DNA from: DASRZM01 sp035686365
Lineage (GTDB): Bacteria; Pseudomonadota; Gammaproteobacteria; Xanthomonadales; Xanthomonadaceae
Assembly: GCA_035686365.1 (NCBI GenBank)
Contig: DASRZM010000078.1
Span: forward strand, 1-31,772
Direction: 5' to 3'
Length of the DNA: 31,772 nucleotides
Part shown: positions 8,012 through 14,568 of the stretch, in pieces
Layout of the letters: each line of letters starts with the position of its first letter
Position numbering within the stretch: position 1 is the first letter of the stretch
Program-made: the position numbers and the translations under genes
Notes under the pieces: generated by a model
What the model was told of the DNA's origin: nothing
Database searches by the model: none
What the model saw: only the letters and a program-made list of their open reading frames with translations

Positions 8012-8755
8012 TCAGTCCACCACCAGCCTGCGCGCATGCAGCCGCCGGTACATCGGCTGGCACGCCTCGGCCACCTCCGCGGCCAGTCCCCGGAGCTGCG
8101 GTCGCCCCAGGGGCGGGGACTCGAAGCCGGTGGAGTGCCACACCCGCTGGTACCAGTGCGGCGCCCAGATGCCGTCGCTGGCGCGCGGGCCCTGCGGCCA
8201 GCCCAGCATGCGCGGGGTAAAGGCGATGCCCAGGTGTGCGCACAGCGCGCGCAGGTGCGCCTCGGGTCGCTCGAGGAAGTCGGTGGCGTCGATCACCGGC
8301 GCCGCCTTGCCCGTGGTCTCCAGCAGCCAGTCGAACAACTGCGCCTGCTGCGGCAGGCCGATCGCATCGGCAGTGACCGTCTCGCGGGCGCGCAGGTACG
8401 AGGCCACGACCAGGTCCGGATCGCGGATCAGCAGCACGTTGTCGAGCTGTGCGATCCAGTCGCGTCCGACCTCGGGCAGCAGGTGGTGGGCCATGTGCTT
8501 CTGGTAGAACAGCGGCCGTGAGCCCGGGACCGGTCCGGTCAGGAAGGCGACCACGCTGCGCCAGTCGGTGTCGCCCTCGGCGACGATGCGCTCGCGCAGG
8601 GGATGGTCCAGCCCCGTGCGCGCCAGGTAGTATGCGTACAGCGGCTCGTCGACCACGGCGCAGTCGCCCCGGTTGTCCCAGGAGCGCATCATCGCGGTGG
8701 AGATGTTGCGCGGGCCCGACCACATCGCGACCCGCCGGGCGGGAGCGGCGCTCAC
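8012..8755 (-). CDS. Sulfotransferase-like P-loop protein coupled to an aminotransferase
   Basis: I place the start at the GTG at 8755, which overlaps the TGA of the upstream aminotransferase as GTGA; this gives 247 residues. The N-terminal 'VAMWSGPRNISTAMMRSWDNRGD' has the layout of a sulfotransferase 5'-phosphosulfate loop (S-G-P-R-N-I-S-T), and 'NVLLIRDPDLVVASYL' matches the 3'-phosphate-binding strand-helix (R-D-P-...-S-Y). 'EPLYAYYL' and 'FYQKHMAHHLLP' are further conserved-looking stretches. The family as a whole moves sulfuryl groups from PAPS, but this small branch has no proven substrate that I know of, and a role as a nucleotide-binding partner cannot be excluded. The overlap with the class IV aminotransferase implies coupled translation and a shared pathway, so an amino-acid-derived or branched-chain substrate is plausible but unproven. 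REP palindromes follow its 3' end. Confidence 0.72.
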   Translation of the reverse strand: MSAAPARRVAMWSGPRNISTAMMRSWDNRGDCAVVDEPLYAYYLARTGLDHPLRERIVAEGDTDWRSVVAFLTGPVPGSRPLFYQKHMAHHLLPEVGRDWIAQLDNVLLIRDPDLVVASYLRARETVTADAIGLPQQAQLFDWLLETTGKAAPVIDATDFLERPEAHLRALCAHLGIAFTPRMLGWPQGPRASDGIWAPHWYQRVWHSTGFESPPLGRPQLRGLAAEVAEACQPMYRRLHARRLVVD

Positions 8756-9678
8756 GGCCGGCTCCGTTCGGCGACGTCGCGCTCGAGCAGTGCGCCGTAG
8801 GCCTGCTGGAGCTGCTCGACGATCGGGCCGCGCCGGCCCTGGCCGATCGTGCGCCCGTCGACTTCGCGCACCGGCACCACCCCGCCGAAGGTGCCGGTGA
8901 CGAAGGCCTCGTCGGCACCGTAGACATCGGTCAGGCTGAAGGCCTTCTCGTGCGCGCCAATCCCGGTTTCCCCGCACAGTGCCAGCACGTTGGCGCGGGT
9001 GATGCCACCCAGGCAGTACTGGCCGGTGGAGGTCCAGACCTCGCCGCGACGGACGATGAAGAAATGGGTGGAGTTGCAGGTGGCGACGAAACCGTGCGGG
9101 TCCAGCATCAGCGCTTCGTCGGCACCGGCCCGGGCCGCCTGGATGCAGGCCAGGATGCAGTTGAGCTTGCTGTGGGAGTTGAGCTTGGGATCCTGCACGT
9201 CCGGCGCACCCCGGCGCACGTGCACGGTGAACAGGCTGATGCCGTGCTCGAGCGTTTCGGGCAGCGGCTGCTTGTACTCGGCGACGATCACCACGGTGGC
9301 ACGGCCGACTGCCACGCGCGGGTCCTGGTAGGGCGTGCGGCGGATGCCGCGGGTGACCATCAGGCGCAGGTGGGCGCCCTCGGTCATGCCATTGGCATCC
9401 AGGGTCTGGTACAGCGCGCGTGTCAGGGCATTGCGGTCCATCCCGATGTCGAGGTCCAGCGCCTTGGCGCCCTCGACAAGCCGGTCGAGGTGGGCGTCGA
9501 GGAAGGCCAGGCGACCGCGGTGCACGCGCAGGCCCTCCCAGACCCCGTCGCCGAGCACGAAGCCGCTGTCGAATACCGAGACGGTCGCTTCGGAGCGGGG
9601 CTTCAGGTCGCCGTTGACGTACACCAGGACCTCGGCGTTGCGTGGGTCGTCGTCGAAATCGTGGGTGCCCTGGGCCAT
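8752..9678 (-). CDS. Class IV (fold-type IV) PLP aminotransferase
   Basis: The 308-residue product starts at the ATG at 9678, with GGAGGAGG just upstream; an in-frame start at 9747 lacks a ribosome site. 'VYVNGDLKPRSEATVSVFDSGFVLGDGVWEGLRVHRGRLAFLDAHLDRL' is the classic class IV N-terminal domain shared by branched-chain and D-amino acid aminotransferases. The likely Schiff-base lysine is Lys165 in 'DPKLNSHSKLNCILA'. The phosphate-binding region 'GFVATCNSTHFFIV' replaces the usual 'V-x-E-x-x-x-x-N-hF' acidic residue with Thr/Cys, a difference from typical BCAT and D-amino acid enzymes that may mark a separate specificity group. 'CLGGITRANVL' and 'VYGADEAFVTGTFGGVVPV' complete the fold. Neither branched-chain nor D-amino acid specificity can be assigned with confidence. 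It is the first gene of a two-gene operon with the sulfotransferase-like protein and is divergent from thrS. Confidence 0.85.
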   Translation of the reverse strand: MAQGTHDFDDDPRNAEVLVYVNGDLKPRSEATVSVFDSGFVLGDGVWEGLRVHRGRLAFLDAHLDRLVEGAKALDLDIGMDRNALTRALYQTLDANGMTEGAHLRLMVTRGIRRTPYQDPRVAVGRATVVIVAEYKQPLPETLEHGISLFTVHVRRGAPDVQDPKLNSHSKLNCILACIQAARAGADEALMLDPHGFVATCNSTHFFIVRRGEVWTSTGQYCLGGITRANVLALCGETGIGAHEKAFSLTDVYGADEAFVTGTFGGVVPVREVDGRTIGQGRRGPIVEQLQQAYGALLERDVAERSRP

Positions 9679-9755
9679 CGGTCCTCCTCCGGTTCCCGCC
9701 AGTGTAGCGATCATCTGGAGCCCGACGGCCATGGACCCGGCCAGCATCGGGGCGT

Positions 9756-9784
9756 TTGAACGGTGTGCACGGTCATGCCAGAAT
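9756..9784 (+). promoter_or_regulatory. Predicted sigma70 promoter of the thrS translation operon
   Basis: TTGAAC (9756-9761) is followed by 17 bases and CAGAAT (9779-9784). The -10 sequence is identical to that of the tRNA-Asn promoter in this window, and the spacing is the same. Transcription would begin near 9791, giving a leader of about 210 bases before the thrS ATG. Confidence 0.55.
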
Positions 9785-9924
9785 TGCCGCGGAGCCGCCG
9801 CAGGGTGGCGATTTCAAGAGCAAGCCGGAGGTGGCCGCGCGGGAAACCGCGGGCCGAGCGTGCGACATGAGGACTCACCACTGACGCCAGAATCCACGCG
9901 CTGAGCCATCCTGGATCACAGCTA

Positions 9925-9946
9925 GGGGCGCCCGGCGCCCCTTTTT
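9925..9946 (+). terminator. Intrinsic terminator in the thrS leader (possible attenuator)
   Basis: GGGGCGC (9925-9931), a 3-base loop, GCGCCCC (9935-9941) and TTTTT (9942-9946) make a textbook rho-independent terminator 57 bases upstream of thrS. The gene on the left is on the opposite strand, so the only transcript it can stop on the plus strand is one that begins in this gap, that is, the thrS leader or a small RNA. Confidence 0.82.
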
Positions 9947-10003
9947 CGTGCCCGATGCCCGGGTTCCCTGCGCACACCGACGTCCCCCGGATACCCGATC
10001 CAC

Positions 10004-11911
10004 ATGATCAAGATCACCCTGCCCGACGGCAGCCAGCGGCAGTTCGACGGCCCCGTGTCCGTGTACGAGGTCGCCTCCAGCATCGGCCCGGGCCTGGCCA
10101 AGGCCGCCCTGGCCGGCAAGGTGGATGGCCGCCTGGTCGACCTGTCCTACCGCATCGAGGCAGATGCCGGGCTGGAGGTCGTGACCGACCGCCATCCCGA
10201 CGCGCTCGAGATCGTCCGGCACTCCACCGCGCACCTGCTGGCACAGGCTACCCAGCGCCTGTTCCCCGACACCCAGGTCACGATCGGCCCGGTGATCGAG
10301 AACGGCTTCTATTACGACTTCGCCCGCGAGGCGCCCTTCACCCCCGAGGACCTGGAGAAGATCGAGGCCGAGATGCGCGCGATCGCGGCCGAGTCCCAGC
10401 CGCTGAGCCGCTCCGAGATGGGCCGCGACGAGGCGGTCGGCTTCTTCCGGGACAAGGGCGAGCAGTACAAGGCCGAGATCATCCAGGACATCCCCGCCCA
10501 GGAGCAGCTGTCGCTGTATTCGCAGGGCGAGTTCATCGACCTGTGCCGCGGCCCGCACGTGCCCGACACCGGGCGCCTGCGCCACTTCAAGCTGATGAAG
10601 CTGGCCGGCGCCTACTGGCGTGGCGATGCCAGGAACGCGATGCTCCAGCGCATTTACGGCACGGCCTGGCTGACCAGGGCCGACCTGGAGAACTACCTGC
10701 TGCAGCTCGAGGAGGCCGAGCGCCGCGACCACCGCAAGCTGGCGCGCCAGCTCGACCTGTTCCACCAGCAGGAGGAGGCGCCGGGCATGATCTTCTGGCA
10801 CCCGCGCGGCTGGGCGCTGTGGCAGCAGGTGGAGCAGTACATGCGCGGCGTGTACCGGACCTCGGGCTACCGCGAAGTGCGCTGCCCGCAGATCCTGGAC
10901 GTGGCGCTGTGGAAGAAGTCCGGGCACTGGGACAACTACCAGGAGCACATGTTCTTCACCGAGTCGGAAAAGCGCCAGTACGCGCTCAAGCCGATGAACT
11001 GCCCGGGCCACGTTCAGGTCTACAACGCCGGCCTGCACAGCTACCGCGACCTGCCGATCCGCTATGGGGAGTTCGGCTCCTGCCACCGCAACGAGCCCTC
11101 CGGGGCCCTGCACGGCATCCTGCGGGTGCGCGCCTTCACCCAGGACGACGGCCACGTCTTCTGCACCGAGGACCAGGTCGAGGCCGAGGTCGCCGCCTTC
11201 CACCAGCAGGCCCTGGCGGTCTACGCCGACTTCGGCTTCTCGGACATCGCCGTGAAGATCGCGACCCGCCCCGAGCAGCGGCTGGGCGGAGACGAGGTCT
11301 GGGACAAGGCCGAGGCGGCCCTGAGGGCCGCGCTGTCGGCCTGCGAGGTCCAGTGGGAGGAGCTGCCGGGGGAGGGCGCCTTCTACGGCCCCAAGATCGA
11401 ATACCACCTGCGCGACGCCATCGGCCGCTCCTGGCAGCTGGGGACCATGCAGGTCGACTTCATGATGCCCCAGCGGCTGGGGGCCGAGTACGTGGACGAG
11501 CACTCGGGCCGCCGGCACCCGGTGATGCTGCACCGCGCCATCGTGGGCTCCATGGAGCGCTTCCTGGGCATCCTGATCGAGCATTTCGCCGGCGCCATGC
11601 CGGTCTGGCTGGCCCCGGTCCAGGCGGTGGTCATGAACATCACCGACGCCCAGGCCGATTATGTGAAGACGACGGCGCAAGCCCTTGTCAATGAAGGCTT
11701 TAGGGTGGAGGCCGATTTGCGCAATGAGAAGATCGGCTATAAAATCCGCGAACACACGCTGCAAAAGGTCCCGTACCTGCTCGTGGTCGGAGATCGCGAG
11801 AAGGATGGCGGGTCCGTTGCAGTGCGCGCGCGTTCCGGCGAGGACCTGGGCTCGATGAGCCTGCAGGGGTTCGTTGACCGGCTGCGCGTGGAAAACGGTC
11901 CGGGACGCTGA
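10004..11911 (+). CDS. thrS: Threonyl-tRNA synthetase
   Basis: ThrRS charges tRNA-Thr and edits mischarged Ser-tRNA-Thr in the cytosol. The 635-residue chain has the expected domain order: TGS domain (about 1-62); editing domain with His73 and His77 in 'HSTAHLLAQA' and 'CRGPHV' (Cys181, His185); class II catalytic core with 'PMNCPGH' (Cys333), His384 and His509 as the likely zinc ligands; 'FRNE'-like motif 2 seen as 'GSCHRNEPSG'; motif 3 'LHRAIVGSMERFLGIL'; and a C-terminal anticodon-binding domain ('PVWLAPVQAVVMNI...'). It opens the operon thrS-infC-rpmI-rplT-pheS-pheT-ihfA, as in E. coli. The ATG at 10004 fits the conserved N-terminus, but its Shine-Dalgarno is weak, which leaves room for translational control. 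A promoter and terminator-like structure lie upstream. Confidence 0.98.
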   Translation: MIKITLPDGSQRQFDGPVSVYEVASSIGPGLAKAALAGKVDGRLVDLSYRIEADAGLEVVTDRHPDALEIVRHSTAHLLAQATQRLFPDTQVTIGPVIENGFYYDFAREAPFTPEDLEKIEAEMRAIAAESQPLSRSEMGRDEAVGFFRDKGEQYKAEIIQDIPAQEQLSLYSQGEFIDLCRGPHVPDTGRLRHFKLMKLAGAYWRGDARNAMLQRIYGTAWLTRADLENYLLQLEEAERRDHRKLARQLDLFHQQEEAPGMIFWHPRGWALWQQVEQYMRGVYRTSGYREVRCPQILDVALWKKSGHWDNYQEHMFFTESEKRQYALKPMNCPGHVQVYNAGLHSYRDLPIRYGEFGSCHRNEPSGALHGILRVRAFTQDDGHVFCTEDQVEAEVAAFHQQALAVYADFGFSDIAVKIATRPEQRLGGDEVWDKAEAALRAALSACEVQWEELPGEGAFYGPKIEYHLRDAIGRSWQLGTMQVDFMMPQRLGAEYVDEHSGRRHPVMLHRAIVGSMERFLGILIEHFAGAMPVWLAPVQAVVMNITDAQADYVKTTAQALVNEGFRVEADLRNEKIGYKIREHTLQKVPYLLVVGDREKDGGSVAVRARSGEDLGSMSLQGFVDRLRVENGPGR

Positions 11912-11957
11912 CGGGGAACTCGGCGACCCGGGAGCGAAGGACATCGGAGGACCAACG

Positions 11958-12476
11958 ATCAACATCGACAAGCAGAACCGCAAGAATGCGGATATCCGCG
12001 TACCGCGTGTACGCGTGATCGATGCCGACGGAGAGAACGTAGGTATCAAGACGCGCGACGAGGCCATGGCGATGGCCGAGGATTCAGGGCTGGACCTGGT
12101 GGAAATCGTGCCCAACGCCGACCCGCCCGTGTGCCGGATCATGGATTACGGCAAGTTCAAGTTCGAACTGCAGAAGAAGGCGGCCGCAGCCAAGAAGAAG
12201 CAGAAGCTGGTCGAGATCAAGGAACTGAAGTTCCGCCCGACCACGGACGAGGGCGATTACCAGGTGAAGATGCGCAATCTGCGCCGTTTCATCGAGGAAG
12301 GCGACAAGGTCAAGGTGACGATCCGTTTCCGCGGCCGCGAGATGGCCCACCAGGAACTGGGCCTGCACATGGCGCAGCGGATCGAGCACGACCTGGGCGA
12401 GGAGGTCGTCATCGAGCAGCGGCCGCGGCAGGAAGGCCGCCTGATGACGATGATGCTCGCGCCGAAAAAGCGGTAA
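11958..12476 (+). CDS. infC: Translation initiation factor IF-3, with an AUC start codon
   Basis: IF-3 binds the 30S subunit, prevents premature 50S joining and checks start-codon pairing. The frame from 11958 gives 172 residues with the family's N-domain ('NRKNADIRVPRVRVIDADGE', 'MAEDSGLDLVEIVPNADPPVCRIMDYGKF'), Lys-rich linker, and C-domain ('IKELKFRPTTDEGDYQVKMRNLRRFIEEGDKVKVTIRFRGREMAHQELG', ending 'MMLAPKKR'). There is no ATG, GTG or TTG in frame at the right place. A perfect GGAGG (11946-11950) sits 7 bases before ATC (11958-11960), which lines up with the initiator position of related proteins. An upstream ATG at 11874 would add a non-conserved tail overlapping thrS. Rare AUU/AUC starts let IF-3 repress its own translation; that is established for E. 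coli infC and is inferred here. Confidence 0.95.
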   Translation: MNIDKQNRKNADIRVPRVRVIDADGENVGIKTRDEAMAMAEDSGLDLVEIVPNADPPVCRIMDYGKFKFELQKKAAAAKKKQKLVEIKELKFRPTTDEGDYQVKMRNLRRFIEEGDKVKVTIRFRGREMAHQELGLHMAQRIEHDLGEEVVIEQRPRQEGRLMTMMLAPKKR

Positions 12477-12612
12477 GCGACAGAAGTGGTACGTGGTGTG
12501 TCATGGAATGAAGCCCGGGTTTGCGGGCAACACAAGCAGGGTTCGAGCAGGACGGAAAGCGTGGCGCAGCCACCGCTCGGCCAGGTATAGAAAACTGACA
12601 GGGAATATCCCG
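12477..12612 (+). other. infC-rpmI leader region
   Basis: This 136-base gap has a small hairpin (GCCCG/CGGGC around 12513-12528) and no convincing terminator. The same place in E. coli carries the L20 translational operator that controls rpmI-rplT. I cannot confirm an L20-type pseudoknot by eye, but the spacing would allow one. Confidence 0.35.
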
Positions 12613-12810
12613 ATGCCCAAGATGAAGACCAACAGGGCTGCCGCCAAGCGCTTCCGGAAGACCGCTTCCGGAAGGTTCAAGTGCGGGCACGCCTTCAGGA
12701 GCCACATCCTCACGAAGAAGTCGACCAAGCGCAAGCGCGGCCTTCGCGAGACCAACTACGTGCGCAAGGAAGACTCCGGTCGCGTCCAGCGCATGCTGCC
12801 GTACCTGTAA
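12613..12810 (+). CDS. rpmI: 50S ribosomal protein L35
   Basis: The 65-residue protein MPKMKTNRAAAKRFRKTASG... ends in LPYL and has the L35 hallmarks 'KTNRAAAKRF' and 'SHILTKKSTKRKRGLR'. It is very basic and sits on the large subunit near the L15 region and the rRNA interior. The start at 12613 has AGGGA 8 bases upstream; an earlier frame start at 12493 would add a non-conserved tail. The 'KCGHAFRSHIL' stretch, with a cysteine where E. coli has His, resembles the xanthomonad form of L35. It lies 15 bases before rplT. Confidence 0.97.
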   Translation: MPKMKTNRAAAKRFRKTASGRFKCGHAFRSHILTKKSTKRKRGLRETNYVRKEDSGRVQRMLPYL

Positions 12811-12825
12811 GGGAGGGCCCACGAG

Positions 12826-13185
12826 ATGGCACGAGTCAAGCGTGGCGTCGTCGCCCGTCGCCGGCACAAGAAGGTCCTGCGTCTTGCCAGGGGCTACTAC
12901 AACGCCCGTCGCAAGGTCTACCGCGTAGCCAAGCAGGCGGTCATCAAGGCGCAGCAGTACGCCTACATCGGCCGCAAGCAGAAGAAGCGCAACTTCCGAT
13001 CGCTGTGGATCACGCGCATCAACGCGGCCGCGCGCATGCACGGCATGTCCTACAGCCGCTTCATGAACGGGCTGCGCAAGGCCAACGTCGAGCTCGACCG
13101 CAAGGTCCTGGCCGACATTGCCGTGCACGACCTGCAGGCCTTCGGCAAGCTTGCCGACCAGGCCCGCGACGCGCTCGCGGCGTAG
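12826..13185 (+). CDS. rplT: 50S ribosomal protein L20
   Basis: The 119-residue sequence MARVKRGVVARRRHKKVLRLARGYYNARRKVYRVAKQAV... is a full-length L20 with the basic N-terminal extension that threads into 23S rRNA and the C-terminal globular part ('SYSRFMNGLRKANVELDRKVLADIAV'). GGGAGGG lies 8 bases upstream of the ATG. In E. coli L20 also represses translation of rpmI and rplT; a similar role is likely but not shown by the sequence. It is followed by a 167-base gap with a strong hairpin before pheS. Confidence 0.97.
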   Translation: MARVKRGVVARRRHKKVLRLARGYYNARRKVYRVAKQAVIKAQQYAYIGRKQKKRNFRSLWITRINAAARMHGMSYSRFMNGLRKANVELDRKVLADIAVHDLQAFGKLADQARDALAA

Positions 13186-13257
13186 GCGCGGATCCCTCCG
13201 CCGGGAGCCCGGATTGCCGGCTCCCGCCCGGCGCCCGGGCTCGGGTGGCGGAAAACA

Positions 13258-13296
13258 GCGTGGGGAAGGGCGCAAGTCCTTCCCCACGCGCATTTT
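13258..13296 (+). terminator. Strong hairpin between rplT and pheS (terminator or attenuator)
   Basis: GCGTGGGGAAGGGC (13258-13271) and GTCCTTCCCCACGC (13276-13289) form a 14-bp stem (one G-T pair) closed by a GCAA tetraloop, then GCA and TTTT (13293-13296). The T run is short, so termination may be partial. It sits where E. coli has the pheST attenuator, but there is no ATG in the gap 13186-13352 and no Phe-rich leader peptide. A second hairpin, CGGGAGCC/GGCTCCCG (13202-13226), lies upstream. Confidence 0.7.
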
Positions 13297-13352
13297 CGGA
13301 CCCGGGAAACTCCGCAGCACACAGCCCCACGAGGAACGCAGCGCGCCGCCGC

Positions 13353-14348
13353 ATGAACGACCTGGAATCATTGACCCGAACAGCGCTGGAGGACGTCGAG
13401 TCCGCGGACTCGATCGAGGCGCTCGAGGCCGTGCGCGTGCGCACGCTCGGCAGGCACGGCGCCATCACCGGACAGCTCAAGTCGCTGGGCAAGCTGCCGC
13501 CGGAGCAGCGCCGGGAACAGGGCGAGCAGGTCAACCTGGCCAGGGATCGCCTGCACCAGGCGATCATCGCCCGCCGTACCCGGCTCGAACAGGCCGAGCT
13601 GGCCGAGCGCGTTGCCGGGGAGCGCGTCGACGTCACGCTGCCCGGCCGCGATGCCGAAAGGGGCACGCTGCACCCGGTCATGCACACCCTGGAGCGCATC
13701 GTCGCGATCTTCTCGCGGCTGGGCTACGGCGTCGCCGAGGGGCCGGAGATCGAGGACGACTGGCACAACTTCGAGGCCCTGAACTTCCCGCCGCACCACC
13801 CGGCGCGGGCCATGCACGACACCTTCTACTTCCCGGACGGGCGGCTGCTGCGCACCCACACCTCGCCGGTGCAGATCCGCGCCATGGCCGGGAGCACGCC
13901 GCCGATCCGGGTGATCGCGCCGGGCAAGGTCTACCGCAGCGATTCGGACCAGACCCATACGCCGATGTTCCACCAGGTCGAAGGCCTGCTGGTGGACGAG
14001 ACCTCCAGCTTCGCCGACCTCAAGGGCACGTTGAAGGATTTCGTCTCGGCTTTCTTCGAGCGCGACTTCGAGATGCGCTTCCGGCCCAGCTACTTCCCGT
14101 TCACCGAGCCCTCGGCCGAGGTCGACATCCGCTGGGAGCGGGAGGACGGCTCCGGAAGCTGGCTGGAGGTCCTGGGCTGCGGCATGGTCCACCCCGTGGT
14201 GCTGCGCAACTGCGGCATCGATGCCGAGCGCTACACCGGCTTCGCCTTCGGCCTGGGCGTGGAGCGCATGGCGATGCTGCGTTACGGCGTGGAGGACCTG
14301 CGCAGCTTCTTCGACAATGACCTTCGGTTCCTGCGGCAGTTCGCCTAG
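13353..14348 (+). CDS. pheS: Phenylalanyl-tRNA synthetase alpha subunit
   Basis: PheS is the catalytic subunit of the alpha2-beta2 PheRS. The 331-residue chain begins with the coiled-coil arm that binds tRNA-Phe (MNDLESLTRTALEDVESADSIEALEAVRVRTLGRHG...), then class II core motifs: motif 1 around 'HPVMHTLERIVAIFSRLGYGVAEGPEIEDDWHNFEALNFP', motif 2 'RFRPSYFPFTEPSAEVDI' and motif 3 'GFAFGLGVERMAMLRYG'. The ATG at 13353 aligns with the known N-terminus even though GAGGAA lies too far upstream (17 bases) to be an ideal ribosome site. The same frame is open far upstream without a credible start. The stop codon overlaps the first base pairs of a perfect hairpin (14347-14372). Confidence 0.98.
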   Translation: MNDLESLTRTALEDVESADSIEALEAVRVRTLGRHGAITGQLKSLGKLPPEQRREQGEQVNLARDRLHQAIIARRTRLEQAELAERVAGERVDVTLPGRDAERGTLHPVMHTLERIVAIFSRLGYGVAEGPEIEDDWHNFEALNFPPHHPARAMHDTFYFPDGRLLRTHTSPVQIRAMAGSTPPIRVIAPGKVYRSDSDQTHTPMFHQVEGLLVDETSSFADLKGTLKDFVSAFFERDFEMRFRPSYFPFTEPSAEVDIRWEREDGSGSWLEVLGCGMVHPVVLRNCGIDAERYTGFAFGLGVERMAMLRYGVEDLRSFFDNDLRFLRQFA

Positions 14349-14372
14349 CAGGCTGTTGAAAAACAGCCTGCT
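14347..14372. repeat. Perfect hairpin at the pheS stop codon
   Basis: AGCAGGCTGTT (14347-14357), loop GAAA, and AACAGCCTGCT (14362-14372) pair perfectly over 11 bp with a GNRA tetraloop. It begins inside the pheS stop codon. No U run follows, so it is more likely an RNA stabiliser or translational block than a terminator. Confidence 0.75.
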
Positions 14373-14410
14373 GGATGGTTGCCGGAGATTTCGGGTCCGC
14401 GCTCCGACCG

Positions 14411-14538
14411 CCCGTTCACCCTTCGATACCTCAGGGCGAACGGGTGTTGCGGCCACACGGCAGGTGCAGCGGAGCTGATGCCTGCATCGAGCACGAAACG
14501 GTGGTGCCGTTCGTGCTGAGGTATCGAAGCACGAGCGG
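14411..14538. repeat. Two inverted copies of a palindromic repeat between pheS and pheT
   Basis: Copy A (14411-14444) starts CCCGTTC and ends GAACGGG around CTTCGATACCTCAG. Copy B (14507-14538) is in the reverse sense with CTGAGGTATCGAAG at its centre and CCG...CGG ends. The 14-base core is identical between them when one copy is reversed (14421-14434 with 14516-14529), and each copy can fold on itself. A partial third arm (GCACGAAACGG, 14491-14501 region) can also pair with copy B. This core is like the widespread TTCGA...CTCAGG intergenic palindrome of proteobacteria. Confidence 0.7.
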
Positions 14539-14568
14539 CGACGCATCGCTCAACAAGGCGATTGAATC

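Larger units (their letters stand above)
9679..10003. other. Divergent aminotransferase/thrS intergenic region holding a thrS leader
   Basis: This 325-base gap has no convincing long gene. It holds the plus-strand promoter at 9756-9784 and an intrinsic terminator at 9925-9946, so a leader of roughly 150 bases is predicted upstream of thrS. Inside the leader are a perfect GGAGGTG (9827-9833) with no start codon at useful distance, a GC hairpin (GGCCGCG with CGCGGGCC, about 9833-9854), and a mini-ORF ATG-AGG-ACT-CAC-CAC-TGA (9867-9884) with only a weak ribosome site. None of these is a proven control element. Confidence 0.55.

Noticed and set aside
9867..9884. Mini-ORF ATG AGG ACT CAC CAC TGA as a leader peptide
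   Set aside because: Only one Thr codon and a weak ribosome site. It is noted but not called a gene.
9679..10003. T-box riboswitch before thrS
   Set aside because: AGGGTGG and CCGCGG strings occur, but not in the ordered T-box core, and no stem I with a specifier loop can be drawn. T-boxes are also rare in gammaproteobacteria.
9875..12142. 755-residue minus-strand frame opposite thrS
   Set aside because: thrS is unmistakable; the antisense frame is another GC shadow.
13186..13352. pheM-type leader peptide
   Set aside because: There is no ATG in the gap and no run of Phe codons in any frame.
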